The notes below the pieces were generated by a model. It worked only from the letters and a program-made list of their open reading frames with translations, ran no database searches and was not told the DNA's origin. The translations under genes were made by a program, and so were the position numbers. From positions 248,001 to 312,000 of the forward strand of contig NZ_JAAKXW010000002.1 of the NCBI RefSeq assembly GCF_011752045.1: a DNA stretch of 64,000 nucleotides, given 5' to 3'. This document shows, in pieces, positions 16,616 to 24,394 of the stretch (position 1 is the stretch's first letter; each line of letters opens with the position of its first letter). Source of the DNA: Microbacterium hydrocarbonoxydans (lineage in GTDB: Bacteria > Actinomycetota > Actinomycetes > Actinomycetales > Microbacteriaceae).

Positions 16616-17341
16616 ATGAGCTTCCCCTCCCCCGGCGTCGCGATCCCCGCGCGCGTACGCCACCTCGCCGGCGACGCCGCACTCATCCCGGTCTGGGAGA
16701 ACGGCATCGGCGGGCTGACCTTCCGCACCGACGACGGGCGGTACATCAAGTGGGGTCCGCTCGACCTCGAGGCGAACATGCGCGACGAAGCCGAGCGGAT
16801 GCGGTGGGCGCGCGACTGGATCACCGTGCCCGAGGTCGTGGAGCAGGGGCAGGATGCTGCGGAGGAGTGGCTCGTCACCGTCGCCCTCGATGCCCGCAGC
16901 GCCGTCGATCCGCGCTGGCACGGCGACCCCCGGGTGGCCGTGCGGGCGGTCGGCGAGGGCCTGCGCGCCCTGCACGAGGCGGTCCCGGTGGACGGGTGCC
17001 CGTGGACGTGGAGCGTGCCCGCCCGTCTCGCGAACGCCGCCCGGCGCGGCATCCGCATTCCCGCCGAACTCGCGGATGCTCCGCCGATCGACCGGTTCGT
17101 CGTGTGCCACGGCGACGCCTGCATGCCGAACACGCTGCTCGACGCGGCGGGACGCCCCGTCGCCTTCGTCGATCTCGCGGCTCTCGGCACCGCGGACCGC
17201 TGGGCCGACATCGCGGTGGCGTCGATGAGCACGGAGTGGAACTGCGGTCCCGGCTGGGAGGACGAGCTCATCGCCGCCTACGGCGTCACCCCCGACCGCG
17301 AACGGCTCGCGTATTACCGGGAGCTGTGGAACGCGACCTGA
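16616..17341 (+). CDS. APH(3')-like aminoglycoside phosphotransferase family protein
   Basis: A 241-residue kinase-fold protein. The catalytic loop is VCHGDACMPNTLLD (HGDxxxxN, Asp about residue 164), and the metal-binding loop FVDLAALGTADRWADIAVA follows. The latter two stretches align well by eye with APH(3')-II/III enzymes (HGDACLPN and an LGVADRYQDIA segment), more closely than with generic APH or choline kinases. The ATP-side lysine is probably in YIKWGPLD (about K43). It could phosphorylate aminoglycosides or an unknown metabolite; chromosomal actinobacterial homologues are not always resistance enzymes. A GAACAT hexamer six bases before ATG suggests leaderless expression. Confidence 0.8.
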   Translation: MSFPSPGVAIPARVRHLAGDAALIPVWENGIGGLTFRTDDGRYIKWGPLDLEANMRDEAERMRWARDWITVPEVVEQGQDAAEEWLVTVALDARSAVDPRWHGDPRVAVRAVGEGLRALHEAVPVDGCPWTWSVPARLANAARRGIRIPAELADAPPIDRFVVCHGDACMPNTLLDAAGRPVAFVDLAALGTADRWADIAVASMSTEWNCGPGWEDELIAAYGVTPDRERLAYYRELWNAT

Positions 17342-17342
17342 G

Positions 17343-18134
17343 TCACACCGCGCCGATGAAGTTCCACGCGCCGATGGCCACCGCGACCCAGATCGCGACC
17401 ACCGGGATCACGGCCGCCGCCAGCACGAGGACGGTGTCCTGCCAGGTCCACACCGACGCCCGCGCCCACGACCGCGGCCCGGTGCCCCCGAAGCCGCGCG
17501 CCTCCATCGCCGTCGCGAGCGAGGATCCGCGCCGGATGGCGAGCACGAACAGCGCGAACGCCATCCCCAGCGCCCGGCGGATCCGGCCCTGATCCGCGAC
17601 GCCGCGGGCTCGCCGGGCGAGGCCGAGCGCGCGCCAGTCCTCGACGAGCAGCCCGAGCATCCGCATGCCGGCGAGCGCGCCGATGACGAATCGTGCCGGC
17701 AGCCGCATCCGCTGGGCGAGGTCGTCGGCGAGGTCGGTGGGGTCGACGGTGATGAACAGCACCACCGCGGGCAGGCCGATGGCCAGCACGCGCACCGCGG
17801 TGGCCGCGGCGAGCGACAGCGAGCCGTCGCTGACCCGCATCAGCAGCCACTCGAAGTGCACCTCTCCGCTGGTCACGCCGTACAGCGCGATCGTCACGGC
17901 CCCGAGCGGGGCGGCGATCCAGAGCGGGGCGGTGCGCGTCCAGAACTCCCTGACGCCGAGTCCGGCGAGCAGCAGCAGCGGGATCTCCAGGATCAGGGCG
18001 ACGGATGCCGACACCACGTCGATCGAGAAGACGAGCGGCACCGAGACGAGCAGGGCGGCCGCCAGCTTGGCCAGCGCCGAGCGAGGGGCGATCGGTCCCG
18101 TGCGCTCCACGGTCGCGGTGAGCGGATCGATCAT
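17343..18134 (-). CDS. ykoC: ECF transporter transmembrane subunit EcfT (YkoC-like)
   Basis: A 263-residue integral membrane protein with about six spans, including LAAALLVSVPLVFSIDVVSASVALILEIPLL and the C-terminal LVLAAAVIPVVAIWVAVAIGAW. The cytoplasmic coupling region carries the two conserved Ala-Arg-Gly-type motifs, seen here as LGLARRARGVAD and ATAMEARGFGGTG, that dock to the ATPases. It forms the energising module with the duplicated ATPase upstream and the S-component YkoE. Its ATG overlaps the stop codon of the ATPase gene (ATGA at 18131-18134), showing translational coupling. Confidence 0.92.
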   Translation of the reverse strand: MIDPLTATVERTGPIAPRSALAKLAAALLVSVPLVFSIDVVSASVALILEIPLLLLAGLGVREFWTRTAPLWIAAPLGAVTIALYGVTSGEVHFEWLLMRVSDGSLSLAAATAVRVLAIGLPAVVLFITVDPTDLADDLAQRMRLPARFVIGALAGMRMLGLLVEDWRALGLARRARGVADQGRIRRALGMAFALFVLAIRRGSSLATAMEARGFGGTGPRSWARASVWTWQDTVLVLAAAVIPVVAIWVAVAIGAWNFIGAV

Positions 18135-19594
18135 GATGCGGTCACCTCGAAGCGCCGGGCGTGCAGCGCGCGCAGCACGGCCTCGTCATGGCTGATGGCG
18201 ACGATGGCGGTGCCCTCGTCGCGCAGTCGGGCGATGATGGCCACGAGCTCCGCCCAGGTCGTGGCGTCCTGTCCGAAGGTCGGCTCGTCGAGCACGATCA
18301 CCCTGGGCCGCGTGGCGAGCGCCGCTGCGACGGTGAGCCGCCGCTTCTCGCCGCCGGAGAGCGTGTACGGGTTCGCCTCCGCGAGCGGTGCGAGCCGGAG
18401 CCGTTCGAGCAGCTCCTCGGTGCGCACGGCGATCTCCGCCTCGTCCAGCCGCAGCGCGCGGGGACCGACGGCGAGCTCCTCGCGCACGGTCTTGGCGAGC
18501 AGCTGATGCTCTGGCGTCTGCAGCACCGTCGCGATGCGCGTGAGCAGGGCCCGCGAGGACCAGCGCAGCGGGTCGGGCCTCTCGCCGGCGGCGAGCAGGG
18601 CGGATGCCGCCACCCGGCCGCTCTCCGCGGGGATCAGGCCGGCGAGAGTGAGGCCGAAGGTCGACTTTCCGGCCCCGTTCGCCCCGGTGATGCCGATGGC
18701 CTCGGCCTCGCGCACGTCGAGGTCGAGCGGGCCGGCGACGGGCAGGCCGCGCCTGCGGGAGACGACGAGTCCGTGCGTCTCGAGCAGCAGCTCGCCCGAG
18801 GTCCGCGCGGGGGGCGGCGGAACGGCGGGCGGGTGCCCCGGCACCCAGACCCCGGATGCGGCGAGCTCGGCGCCGCGCGCTCCGAGCACCTCTCCCGGCG
18901 TGCCGTCGGCGAGCACGATCGTGCCCTCCGGCTCCGCGCCGAGCACGATCACACGGGTGACGAGGGGCAGCCACACGTCGATGCGGTGCTCGATGACGAC
19001 GAGGGTGGCGCCAGTCGCCTCGAGGGCGGCGGCGACGGCATCCCGCACGTCACGCACGCCCTCAGGGTCGAGGTTCGCGGTCGGCTCGTCGAGCAGGATC
19101 GCGCCCGGCCGCATGGCGAGCACCCCGGCCAGCGCGAGGCGCTGCTTCTGCCCGCCGGAGAGGGCGCTCGTCGCACGATCGAGCGGCACGTCGAGCTCGA
19201 CGGCATCCAGAGCCTCGCGCACCCGCCACCAGGTCTCCTCGCGCGGGACGGCGAGGTTCTCGCATCCGAAGGCGACGTCGTCGCCGACCCGCGCGAGCAT
19301 CGTCTGGGTGTCCGGGTCCTGCAGCACCATGCCGACCCGGCCGCGCGCCTCGGTCGCCGCGATGCCGTCGACGAGCAGCGCGCCGTGACTCTCGCCCTCG
19401 TCGGCGCCGCCGAGCACGCCCCCGAAACCCTGCAGCAGGGTGGACTTGCCGGAGCCGGACGCGCCGAGCAGCAGCACCCGCTCCCCCGGTTCGATGCGCA
19501 GGTCGACTTCGCGCACCGCCCAGCGCCGCCGGGTCGCGTAGCGCCATCCCCATCCGCGCGCCTCCAGCGCGGCAGGGGCGATCACGCGGCTCAC
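18131..19594 (-). CDS. ykoD: ECF transporter ATPase with two nucleotide-binding domains (YkoD-like)
   Basis: A 487-residue cytoplasmic protein with two ABC ATPase domains. Domain one (about 1-235): Walker A GASGSGKST, signature LSGGQKQRLALAG, Walker B AILLDEPTANLD, switch His VVIEHRID. Domain two (about 265-487): GANGAGKST, LSGGEKRRLTVAAAL, VIVLDEPTFGQD, VAISHD. Both appear catalytically complete. It powers uptake through EcfT and the YkoE substrate-binding subunit. Start GTG 19594 overlaps the YkoE stop (GTGA), so the three genes are translationally coupled in one operon controlled by the upstream TPP riboswitch. Confidence 0.92.
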   Translation of the reverse strand: MSRVIAPAALEARGWGWRYATRRRWAVREVDLRIEPGERVLLLGASGSGKSTLLQGFGGVLGGADEGESHGALLVDGIAATEARGRVGMVLQDPDTQTMLARVGDDVAFGCENLAVPREETWWRVREALDAVELDVPLDRATSALSGGQKQRLALAGVLAMRPGAILLDEPTANLDPEGVRDVRDAVAAALEATGATLVVIEHRIDVWLPLVTRVIVLGAEPEGTIVLADGTPGEVLGARGAELAASGVWVPGHPPAVPPPPARTSGELLLETHGLVVSRRRGLPVAGPLDLDVREAEAIGITGANGAGKSTFGLTLAGLIPAESGRVAASALLAAGERPDPLRWSSRALLTRIATVLQTPEHQLLAKTVREELAVGPRALRLDEAEIAVRTEELLERLRLAPLAEANPYTLSGGEKRRLTVAAALATRPRVIVLDEPTFGQDATTWAELVAIIARLRDEGTAIVAISHDEAVLRALHARRFEVTAS

Positions 19595-20238
19595 ACCCGT
19601 GCGGCGACCTCGCGGCCGGCGGCGAACCTGCTCAGGGCGCCGGTCGCGGCGAGGCCGCGTGCGATCAGCCAGGCGCCGAGACCCGCGATGACCGCACCGG
19701 AGACGGTGCTCGCCGCGATGTACACCGAGGTGAACAGCGCATCCGCGCCGGCGTACCAGAGGATCATGTCGTTGATGCCGCAGGCGACGCCGGCGGCCGC
19801 GCCGGCGAGGATCGCGACGGGCAGGCGCCACACCCCGTACAGGAACAGCAGGAAGATCAGCTCGGCGCCGAGGCCCTGGACGAGTCCGGAGACGATGGTG
19901 AGCGGACCCCACACGTTGCCGACGAGGGCGGAGATGACCGCCGCGACGAGCTCGGTGTAGAGGGCGGCGCCGGGCTTGCGGATGATGAGGCCGCCGAGGA
20001 CGCCGGCGATCAGCCAGGGGCCGTTGACCAGCGCCTGCACACCGGGGAGCAGCGGGGTGAGGAAGCTGCTGGGGAGCTCGTAGCCGACGTTCCAGAGCAG
20101 GAAGACGGCCGCGCAGGCGACGGCGATGACGCTGGCGACGACGATGTCGACGACGCGCCAGCGCCAGAGCTGTGGCGAGCGGAGGCCAGTGGCTGAGGAT
20201 GCCGATTCCGTGGCGGATGCGGGCGTGGACGTACTCAT
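19591..20238 (-). CDS. ykoE: ECF transporter S component, YkoE family (thiamine/HMP-type)
   Basis: A 215-residue substrate-binding membrane protein with six or so spans. VVDIVVASVIAVACAAVFLLWNVGY and LVGNVWGPLTIVSGLVQGLGAELIFLL carry the Gly/Pro and aromatic residues typical of YkoE. The family captures thiamine or its hydroxymethylpyrimidine precursor. Start ATG 20238 was selected because GGGAGGAGCAATC lies directly before it. A TPP riboswitch lies immediately upstream, so expression should fall when thiamine pyrophosphate is plentiful. First gene of a three-gene ykoE-ykoD-ykoC operon. Confidence 0.93.
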   Translation of the reverse strand: MSTSTPASATESASSATGLRSPQLWRWRVVDIVVASVIAVACAAVFLLWNVGYELPSSFLTPLLPGVQALVNGPWLIAGVLGGLIIRKPGAALYTELVAAVISALVGNVWGPLTIVSGLVQGLGAELIFLLFLYGVWRLPVAILAGAAAGVACGINDMILWYAGADALFTSVYIAASTVSGAVIAGLGAWLIARGLAATGALSRFAAGREVAARV

Positions 20239-20246
20239 GATTGCTC

Positions 20247-20337
20247 CTCCCTGCGCTGGCATGACCCAGATCAGGTTCGACGGTCGAAGCGCGATTCGCT
20301 CCCTCTCAGCCCGGCTCGCCGGACTCCCGTGGTTGTG
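20247..20337 (-). promoter_or_regulatory. TPP riboswitch (THI element)
   Basis: Read on the minus strand, the core elements appear in order: CGGGAGTCCGGC, GGGCTGAGAGGGAG, a short variable stem, then GAACCTGATCTGGGTCATGC and CCAGCGCAGGGA. CTGAGAGG and ACCTGATCTGG are the diagnostic pyrimidine- and pyrophosphate-sensing sequences. The element ends about ten bases before the ykoE ATG and includes its Shine-Dalgarno region, so control is probably at translation initiation. Confidence 0.95.
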
Positions 20338-20421
20338 CGCACGATTCTACCGGTCCCGACACTCACCCGCACTCCCGTTGCAGGGGCGGGGTTCTCAGCC
20401 GGTATTCGGTACCGTGAGGAG

Positions 20422-22029
20422 GTGACCGTACCAGACTCCGCCGCGGTGCCCGCCGACGTGCCCGGCGATGAGCGCCTCGACGCCGCGGAGCTCGACACGC
20501 CCGCGACGCCCGAGACCGACGGAACCGCGTCCGCGGAGGCCGACGGAGTCGCCCCCGCCCCGGCCGTCGTGAACGAGGCCCTCGCGGCAGCGGAGCTCGA
20601 GGAGGCTGTCGCCGGAGGCACGGTGCGCGAGGCGACCGAGGACGGCATCCGTCCGGCCGCGCAGTGGGCCCCGGACGGACGCGGGGCGACCGCCCTCACC
20701 TGGGTCGACGATGCCGAGGTCGCGGAGCACGCTCCGATCGCCACGCTGGACGGCGAGGACGAGCAGGAGGTCGGCGCGGCCCTGCTGAAGGGCGCCCGCC
20801 TGCGGCCCGCTTTCGCCGCTCCCGGCGTGCTCGTCCCCTTCGGCATCCTCACCGGCCTCGTCGCCGTCTACGCCGGCTCGACCCTCCTCTGGCCGCTCCA
20901 TGAGGTCGCCCCCACGGTGGAGGCCGCCGAGATCGCGCCGATGCCGGCGGACCCCGCGGCCGTGATCTGGCCTGCGCAGGGCAGCGCCGCGGTGGGGGTC
21001 GGCGGCATCGGCACGGCATCCTCCAGCCTCGACGCGGCGGCCATCGCCAGCGTGACCAAGGTCGTCTCCAGCCTCATGGTGCTGGAACGGATGCCGCTCG
21101 CACCCGGGGAGCAGGGGCCGGAGTTCGCTTTCACCTGGGCCGACAACCTCGAGTACTGGGAGTACCGGCGCGACGACCAGTCGGCGCTCGACGTGCCGGT
21201 CGGCGGCACGCTGACCGAGCTGCAGCTGCTGCAGGGCACGCTGCTGGGTTCCGCGAACAACTACATCGACCGGCTCGCCGCCGAGATCTGGGGTTCGGAC
21301 CGCGAGTTCGCCGCCGCGGCGGAGACCTGGCTCCGCAGCCGTGGCATCGGGGGCATCACGATCGCGACGCCGTCCGGCTTCGACGAGCGCAACACGGCGA
21401 CCCCGGCGGCGCTCGTGGAACTCGCCGAGACCGCCATGAGGAACCCGGTCTTCGCGAGCATCGTCGCGACGCCGTCCGTCGACCTGCCCGGTGCCGGCAC
21501 GGTCGTCAACACGAACGGGATGCTCGCCGACCCGGGCGTGGTCGGCATCAAGACCGGCACGCTCGACGACAGCTGGAACCTGCTCACCGCGAAGGACGTC
21601 ACGATCGGCGACTCGACGGTGCGGCTGTATGCGGCCGTGCTCGGACAGGCCGACGACGAGCAGCGCCTCGCCGCCACGCGGTCGCTGTTCGACCAGGTCG
21701 AAGCCGAGCTCACGACGCAGCCGCCCGCAGTCGCGAAGGGGACGATCGCCGGCACCGTGGAGACGCTCTGGGGCGAGAATGCCGAGATCGTCGTGGACGA
21801 GGATGCGGACGTCATCCTCTGGGATGCCGCCACCGCGCAGGCGACGGTGGACCTCTCCCTCGGCGACAGGCGCGAGGCCGGCGACGCGGTCGGCACGCTG
21901 ACGACCACCGGCCCCCTGGGATCCGTCACGACAGCGCTGACCCTCGCCGACGACATCGACGGCCCGAGCCCGTGGTGGCGGCTGACTCACCCGCTGGAGC
22001 TCCTCGGCCTCGCCGACTCGCAGCGCTGA
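20422..22029 (+). CDS. D-alanyl-D-alanine carboxypeptidase-like protein (serine peptidase S11) with long acidic cytoplasmic N-terminus
   Basis: A 535-residue protein from GTG 20422. Residues 1-130 are Ala/Glu/Asp-rich and likely cytoplasmic; one membrane span follows (about 135-156, VLVPFGILTGLVAVYAGSTLLWPL). The extracellular S11 domain carries SVTK (nucleophile Ser about 210, Lys 213), GSANN (about 277) and GIKTGTL (about 377), the three active-site motifs of PBP5-type carboxypeptidases that trim peptidoglycan stem peptides. A beta-rich domain closes the protein. The start is uncertain: GAGGAG abuts GTG 20422 too closely for a normal Shine-Dalgarno sequence, and the only earlier in-frame start overlaps the riboswitch. 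Confidence 0.82.
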   Translation: MTVPDSAAVPADVPGDERLDAAELDTPATPETDGTASAEADGVAPAPAVVNEALAAAELEEAVAGGTVREATEDGIRPAAQWAPDGRGATALTWVDDAEVAEHAPIATLDGEDEQEVGAALLKGARLRPAFAAPGVLVPFGILTGLVAVYAGSTLLWPLHEVAPTVEAAEIAPMPADPAAVIWPAQGSAAVGVGGIGTASSSLDAAAIASVTKVVSSLMVLERMPLAPGEQGPEFAFTWADNLEYWEYRRDDQSALDVPVGGTLTELQLLQGTLLGSANNYIDRLAAEIWGSDREFAAAAETWLRSRGIGGITIATPSGFDERNTATPAALVELAETAMRNPVFASIVATPSVDLPGAGTVVNTNGMLADPGVVGIKTGTLDDSWNLLTAKDVTIGDSTVRLYAAVLGQADDEQRLAATRSLFDQVEAELTTQPPAVAKGTIAGTVETLWGENAEIVVDEDADVILWDAATAQATVDLSLGDRREAGDAVGTLTTTGPLGSVTTALTLADDIDGPSPWWRLTHPLELLGLADSQR

Positions 22030-22058
22030 GTTCTGACGTCCCGCCCCGCCGCGCAGCG

Positions 22059-22093
22059 GAACGCCCCGCCCGGGTCGACCGGGCGGGGCGTTC
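22059..22093. terminator. Bidirectional hairpin terminator
   Basis: A perfect 15-base-pair stem (22059-22073 with 22079-22093, GAACGCCCCGCCCGG and complement) around loop GTCGA. It lies between the convergent carboxypeptidase and ABC exporter genes. Confidence 0.85.
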
Positions 22094-22138
22094 TGCGGTG
22101 CGGCTCGGGCCGACGCGCGATTCAGATCGCGGTGCGGC

Positions 22139-24394
22139 TCAGGCCCTGCTCTCACCCTCGGATCTCTCGGCGATCGCCTCAGCAGCGGACGCCTCCGCCG
22201 CCGGGTTCTCCGCGCCGACGGATGCGCCGACACGAGCGTCCTCGGCTTCCTCGGCGTCGCCCGTGACGACGACCGGAGTGGCCCCGGTGAGAGCGTCCTC
22301 CGCGTCGATGTCGGCAGCGGCCTGCTCGAACTGCGACTGGTACAGGCGCCAGTAGGCGCCCTGCGCGGCGATGAGCTCGTCGTGCGTGCCCTTCTCCACG
22401 ATGTCGCCGTGCTCCATCACGAGGATGAGGTCGGCGTCGCGGATCGTCGACAGCCGGTGCGCGATCACGAACGACGTGCGTCCCTGGCGCAGCGCCGCCA
22501 TGGCGTGCTGGAGCAGCAGCTCGGTTCGCGTGTCGACGGCCGAGGTCGCCTCGTCGAGGATGAGGATCGACGGCTGCGCGACGAATGCCCTGGCGATGGT
22601 GATGAGCTGGCGCTCACCGGCCGAGACGTTCGAGGCGTCCTCGTCGAGCACGGTGTCGTAGCCCTCGGGGAGGGCGTGCACGAACCGGTCGACATAGGTC
22701 GCCTTGGCGGCGGCGAGCACTTCCTCGTCGGTCGCCGTGGAGCGACCGTAGCGGATGTTCTCGCGGATGCTGCCCGCGAACAGCCACGGGTCCTGCAGCA
22801 CCATGCCGGTGCGGGAGCGCAGGTCGTCGCGGGTCATCTCCGAGATGTCCTGCCCATCGAGCAGGATGCGTCCGCCGCTGAGCTCGTAGAACCGCATGAT
22901 GAGGTTGACCAGGGTGGTCTTGCCTGCACCGGTCGGCCCGACGATCGCGACGGTCTGCCCGGGTTCCACCCGGAACGAGAGGTCCGTGATGAGCGGCCGG
23001 TCCTCCGAGTAGGAGAACGCGACGTTCTCGAACTCGATGACACCCTCTCCGCCGGTCGGGGTCGGCGCGTCCTCTGCATCCGGGTCCTGCTCGTCGGCGT
23101 CGAGCAGCTCGAACACCCGCTCGGCGGATGCCGTGCCGGACTGCACGACCGCGGCCATGCCGCCCAGCTCCGCGAGCGGCTGCGAGAACTGCTGCGAGTA
23201 CTGGATGAACGCCTGGACGTCGCCGAGACGCAGCTGGCCGCTGGCGACCATGAGGCCGCCGAGCACGGCGAGGCCCGCGTAGCTGAGGCTGCCGACGAAG
23301 GTCATCGCCGGCATGATGATGCCCGACAGGAACTGCGCCTTGAACGCGGCCTGGTACAGCTCCTCGTTCTCCACCTGGAACCTGTCGAGGGCGTCCTGCT
23401 CGCGACCGAACACCTTGACCAGCGCGTGACCGGAGAAGGCCTCCTCCACGCGCGCGTTCAGCCGGCCGACCTTGCGCCACTGGGTGCCGAAGGCCTTCTG
23501 CGAGCGCGGGCCGATGATGCCGAAGATCACGCCCATCAGCGGCAGTGCGATCAGCGCGACGAGCGCGAGCTGCCAGGAGATCGAGAACATCATCACGAGG
23601 ACGCCGACCACCGTCAGCACCGAGGTGAGCGCCCCCGACAGCGACTGCTGCATGGTCTGCGTGATGTTGTCGATGTCGTTCGTGACTCGCGAGATCAGCT
23701 CGCCGCGCTGCACCTTGTCGAAGTACGACAGCGGTAGGCGGTTGATCTTCGCCTCGACCTGCTCGCGAAGGCGCCACATGGTGCGGACCATGATCACGTT
23801 GATGACGAAGCCCTGGATCCAGCTCAGGAGGGCGGCGACGACGTAGATCGCGAGCACGAGGGTGATCACCCCGCGCAGCGCCTCGAAGTCGATGCCGTCC
23901 CCGACGGCGAAGTCGCTCATGTTGGCGACCTGCGCGGCGAAGTCATCCTGCCCTGCGGCGCGCAGCGCCTCGACGACGGTCTCCTTCGGGGTGCCGGCGG
24001 GGAACCCGGGGAAGTCTCCCTGGGGCTGGCCGAGCATGTTGGTGACGAAGCCCTCGTAGACGAGGTTCGTCGCCTCAGCGAGGACCTTCGGCGCGATGAC
24101 CGTCAGCACGACGCCGATCGCGCCGAGGACCGACACGAACACGAACCAGATCGCAGAGGGCTTGAGAAGCCCGATCATCCGACCGAAGCTCTTGCCGAAG
24201 TTGTCGGCCTTGCCCGGTGCGACGCTGTCCCAGTCGCCGGAGTTCTGGCGGGCCTGCTCGGCGAGCTCCGCCTCGTACCGCTCCTCCTCGGTCATCTCGG
24301 TCTCCGCCGTCGCCGTGGCCGCGGCCCGGGCCGCCGCCATGCGCTCGCGACGGCTCTGCGGCTTGTCCTTCTGAGGGGCGTTCTGCGCGCTCAT
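22139..24394 (-). CDS. Heterodimeric ABC exporter, subunit with intact catalytic site
   Basis: A 751-residue fused membrane/ATPase half-transporter. The first about 85 residues are charged and cytoplasmic. Six spans occupy roughly 75-430, with a large extracytoplasmic insert (residues about 110-175, NMLGQPQGDFPGFPAGTP) between spans one and two. ATPase motifs: Walker A GPTGAGKTTL, Walker B ILILDEATSAVD with the catalytic Glu, and switch His FVIAHRLS. The ABC signature is atypical, SNVSAGERQ. That combination is what a BmrD/LmrD/TM288-type subunit shows, pairing with the degenerate partner encoded upstream. Its ATG overlaps the partner's stop by four bases. Substrates of such pairs are usually drugs, lipids or peptides. 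Confidence 0.92.
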   Translation of the reverse strand: MSAQNAPQKDKPQSRRERMAAARAAATATAETEMTEEERYEAELAEQARQNSGDWDSVAPGKADNFGKSFGRMIGLLKPSAIWFVFVSVLGAIGVVLTVIAPKVLAEATNLVYEGFVTNMLGQPQGDFPGFPAGTPKETVVEALRAAGQDDFAAQVANMSDFAVGDGIDFEALRGVITLVLAIYVVAALLSWIQGFVINVIMVRTMWRLREQVEAKINRLPLSYFDKVQRGELISRVTNDIDNITQTMQQSLSGALTSVLTVVGVLVMMFSISWQLALVALIALPLMGVIFGIIGPRSQKAFGTQWRKVGRLNARVEEAFSGHALVKVFGREQDALDRFQVENEELYQAAFKAQFLSGIIMPAMTFVGSLSYAGLAVLGGLMVASGQLRLGDVQAFIQYSQQFSQPLAELGGMAAVVQSGTASAERVFELLDADEQDPDAEDAPTPTGGEGVIEFENVAFSYSEDRPLITDLSFRVEPGQTVAIVGPTGAGKTTLVNLIMRFYELSGGRILLDGQDISEMTRDDLRSRTGMVLQDPWLFAGSIRENIRYGRSTATDEEVLAAAKATYVDRFVHALPEGYDTVLDEDASNVSAGERQLITIARAFVAQPSILILDEATSAVDTRTELLLQHAMAALRQGRTSFVIAHRLSTIRDADLILVMEHGDIVEKGTHDELIAAQGAYWRLYQSQFEQAAADIDAEDALTGATPVVVTGDAEEAEDARVGASVGAENPAAEASAAEAIAERSEGESRA

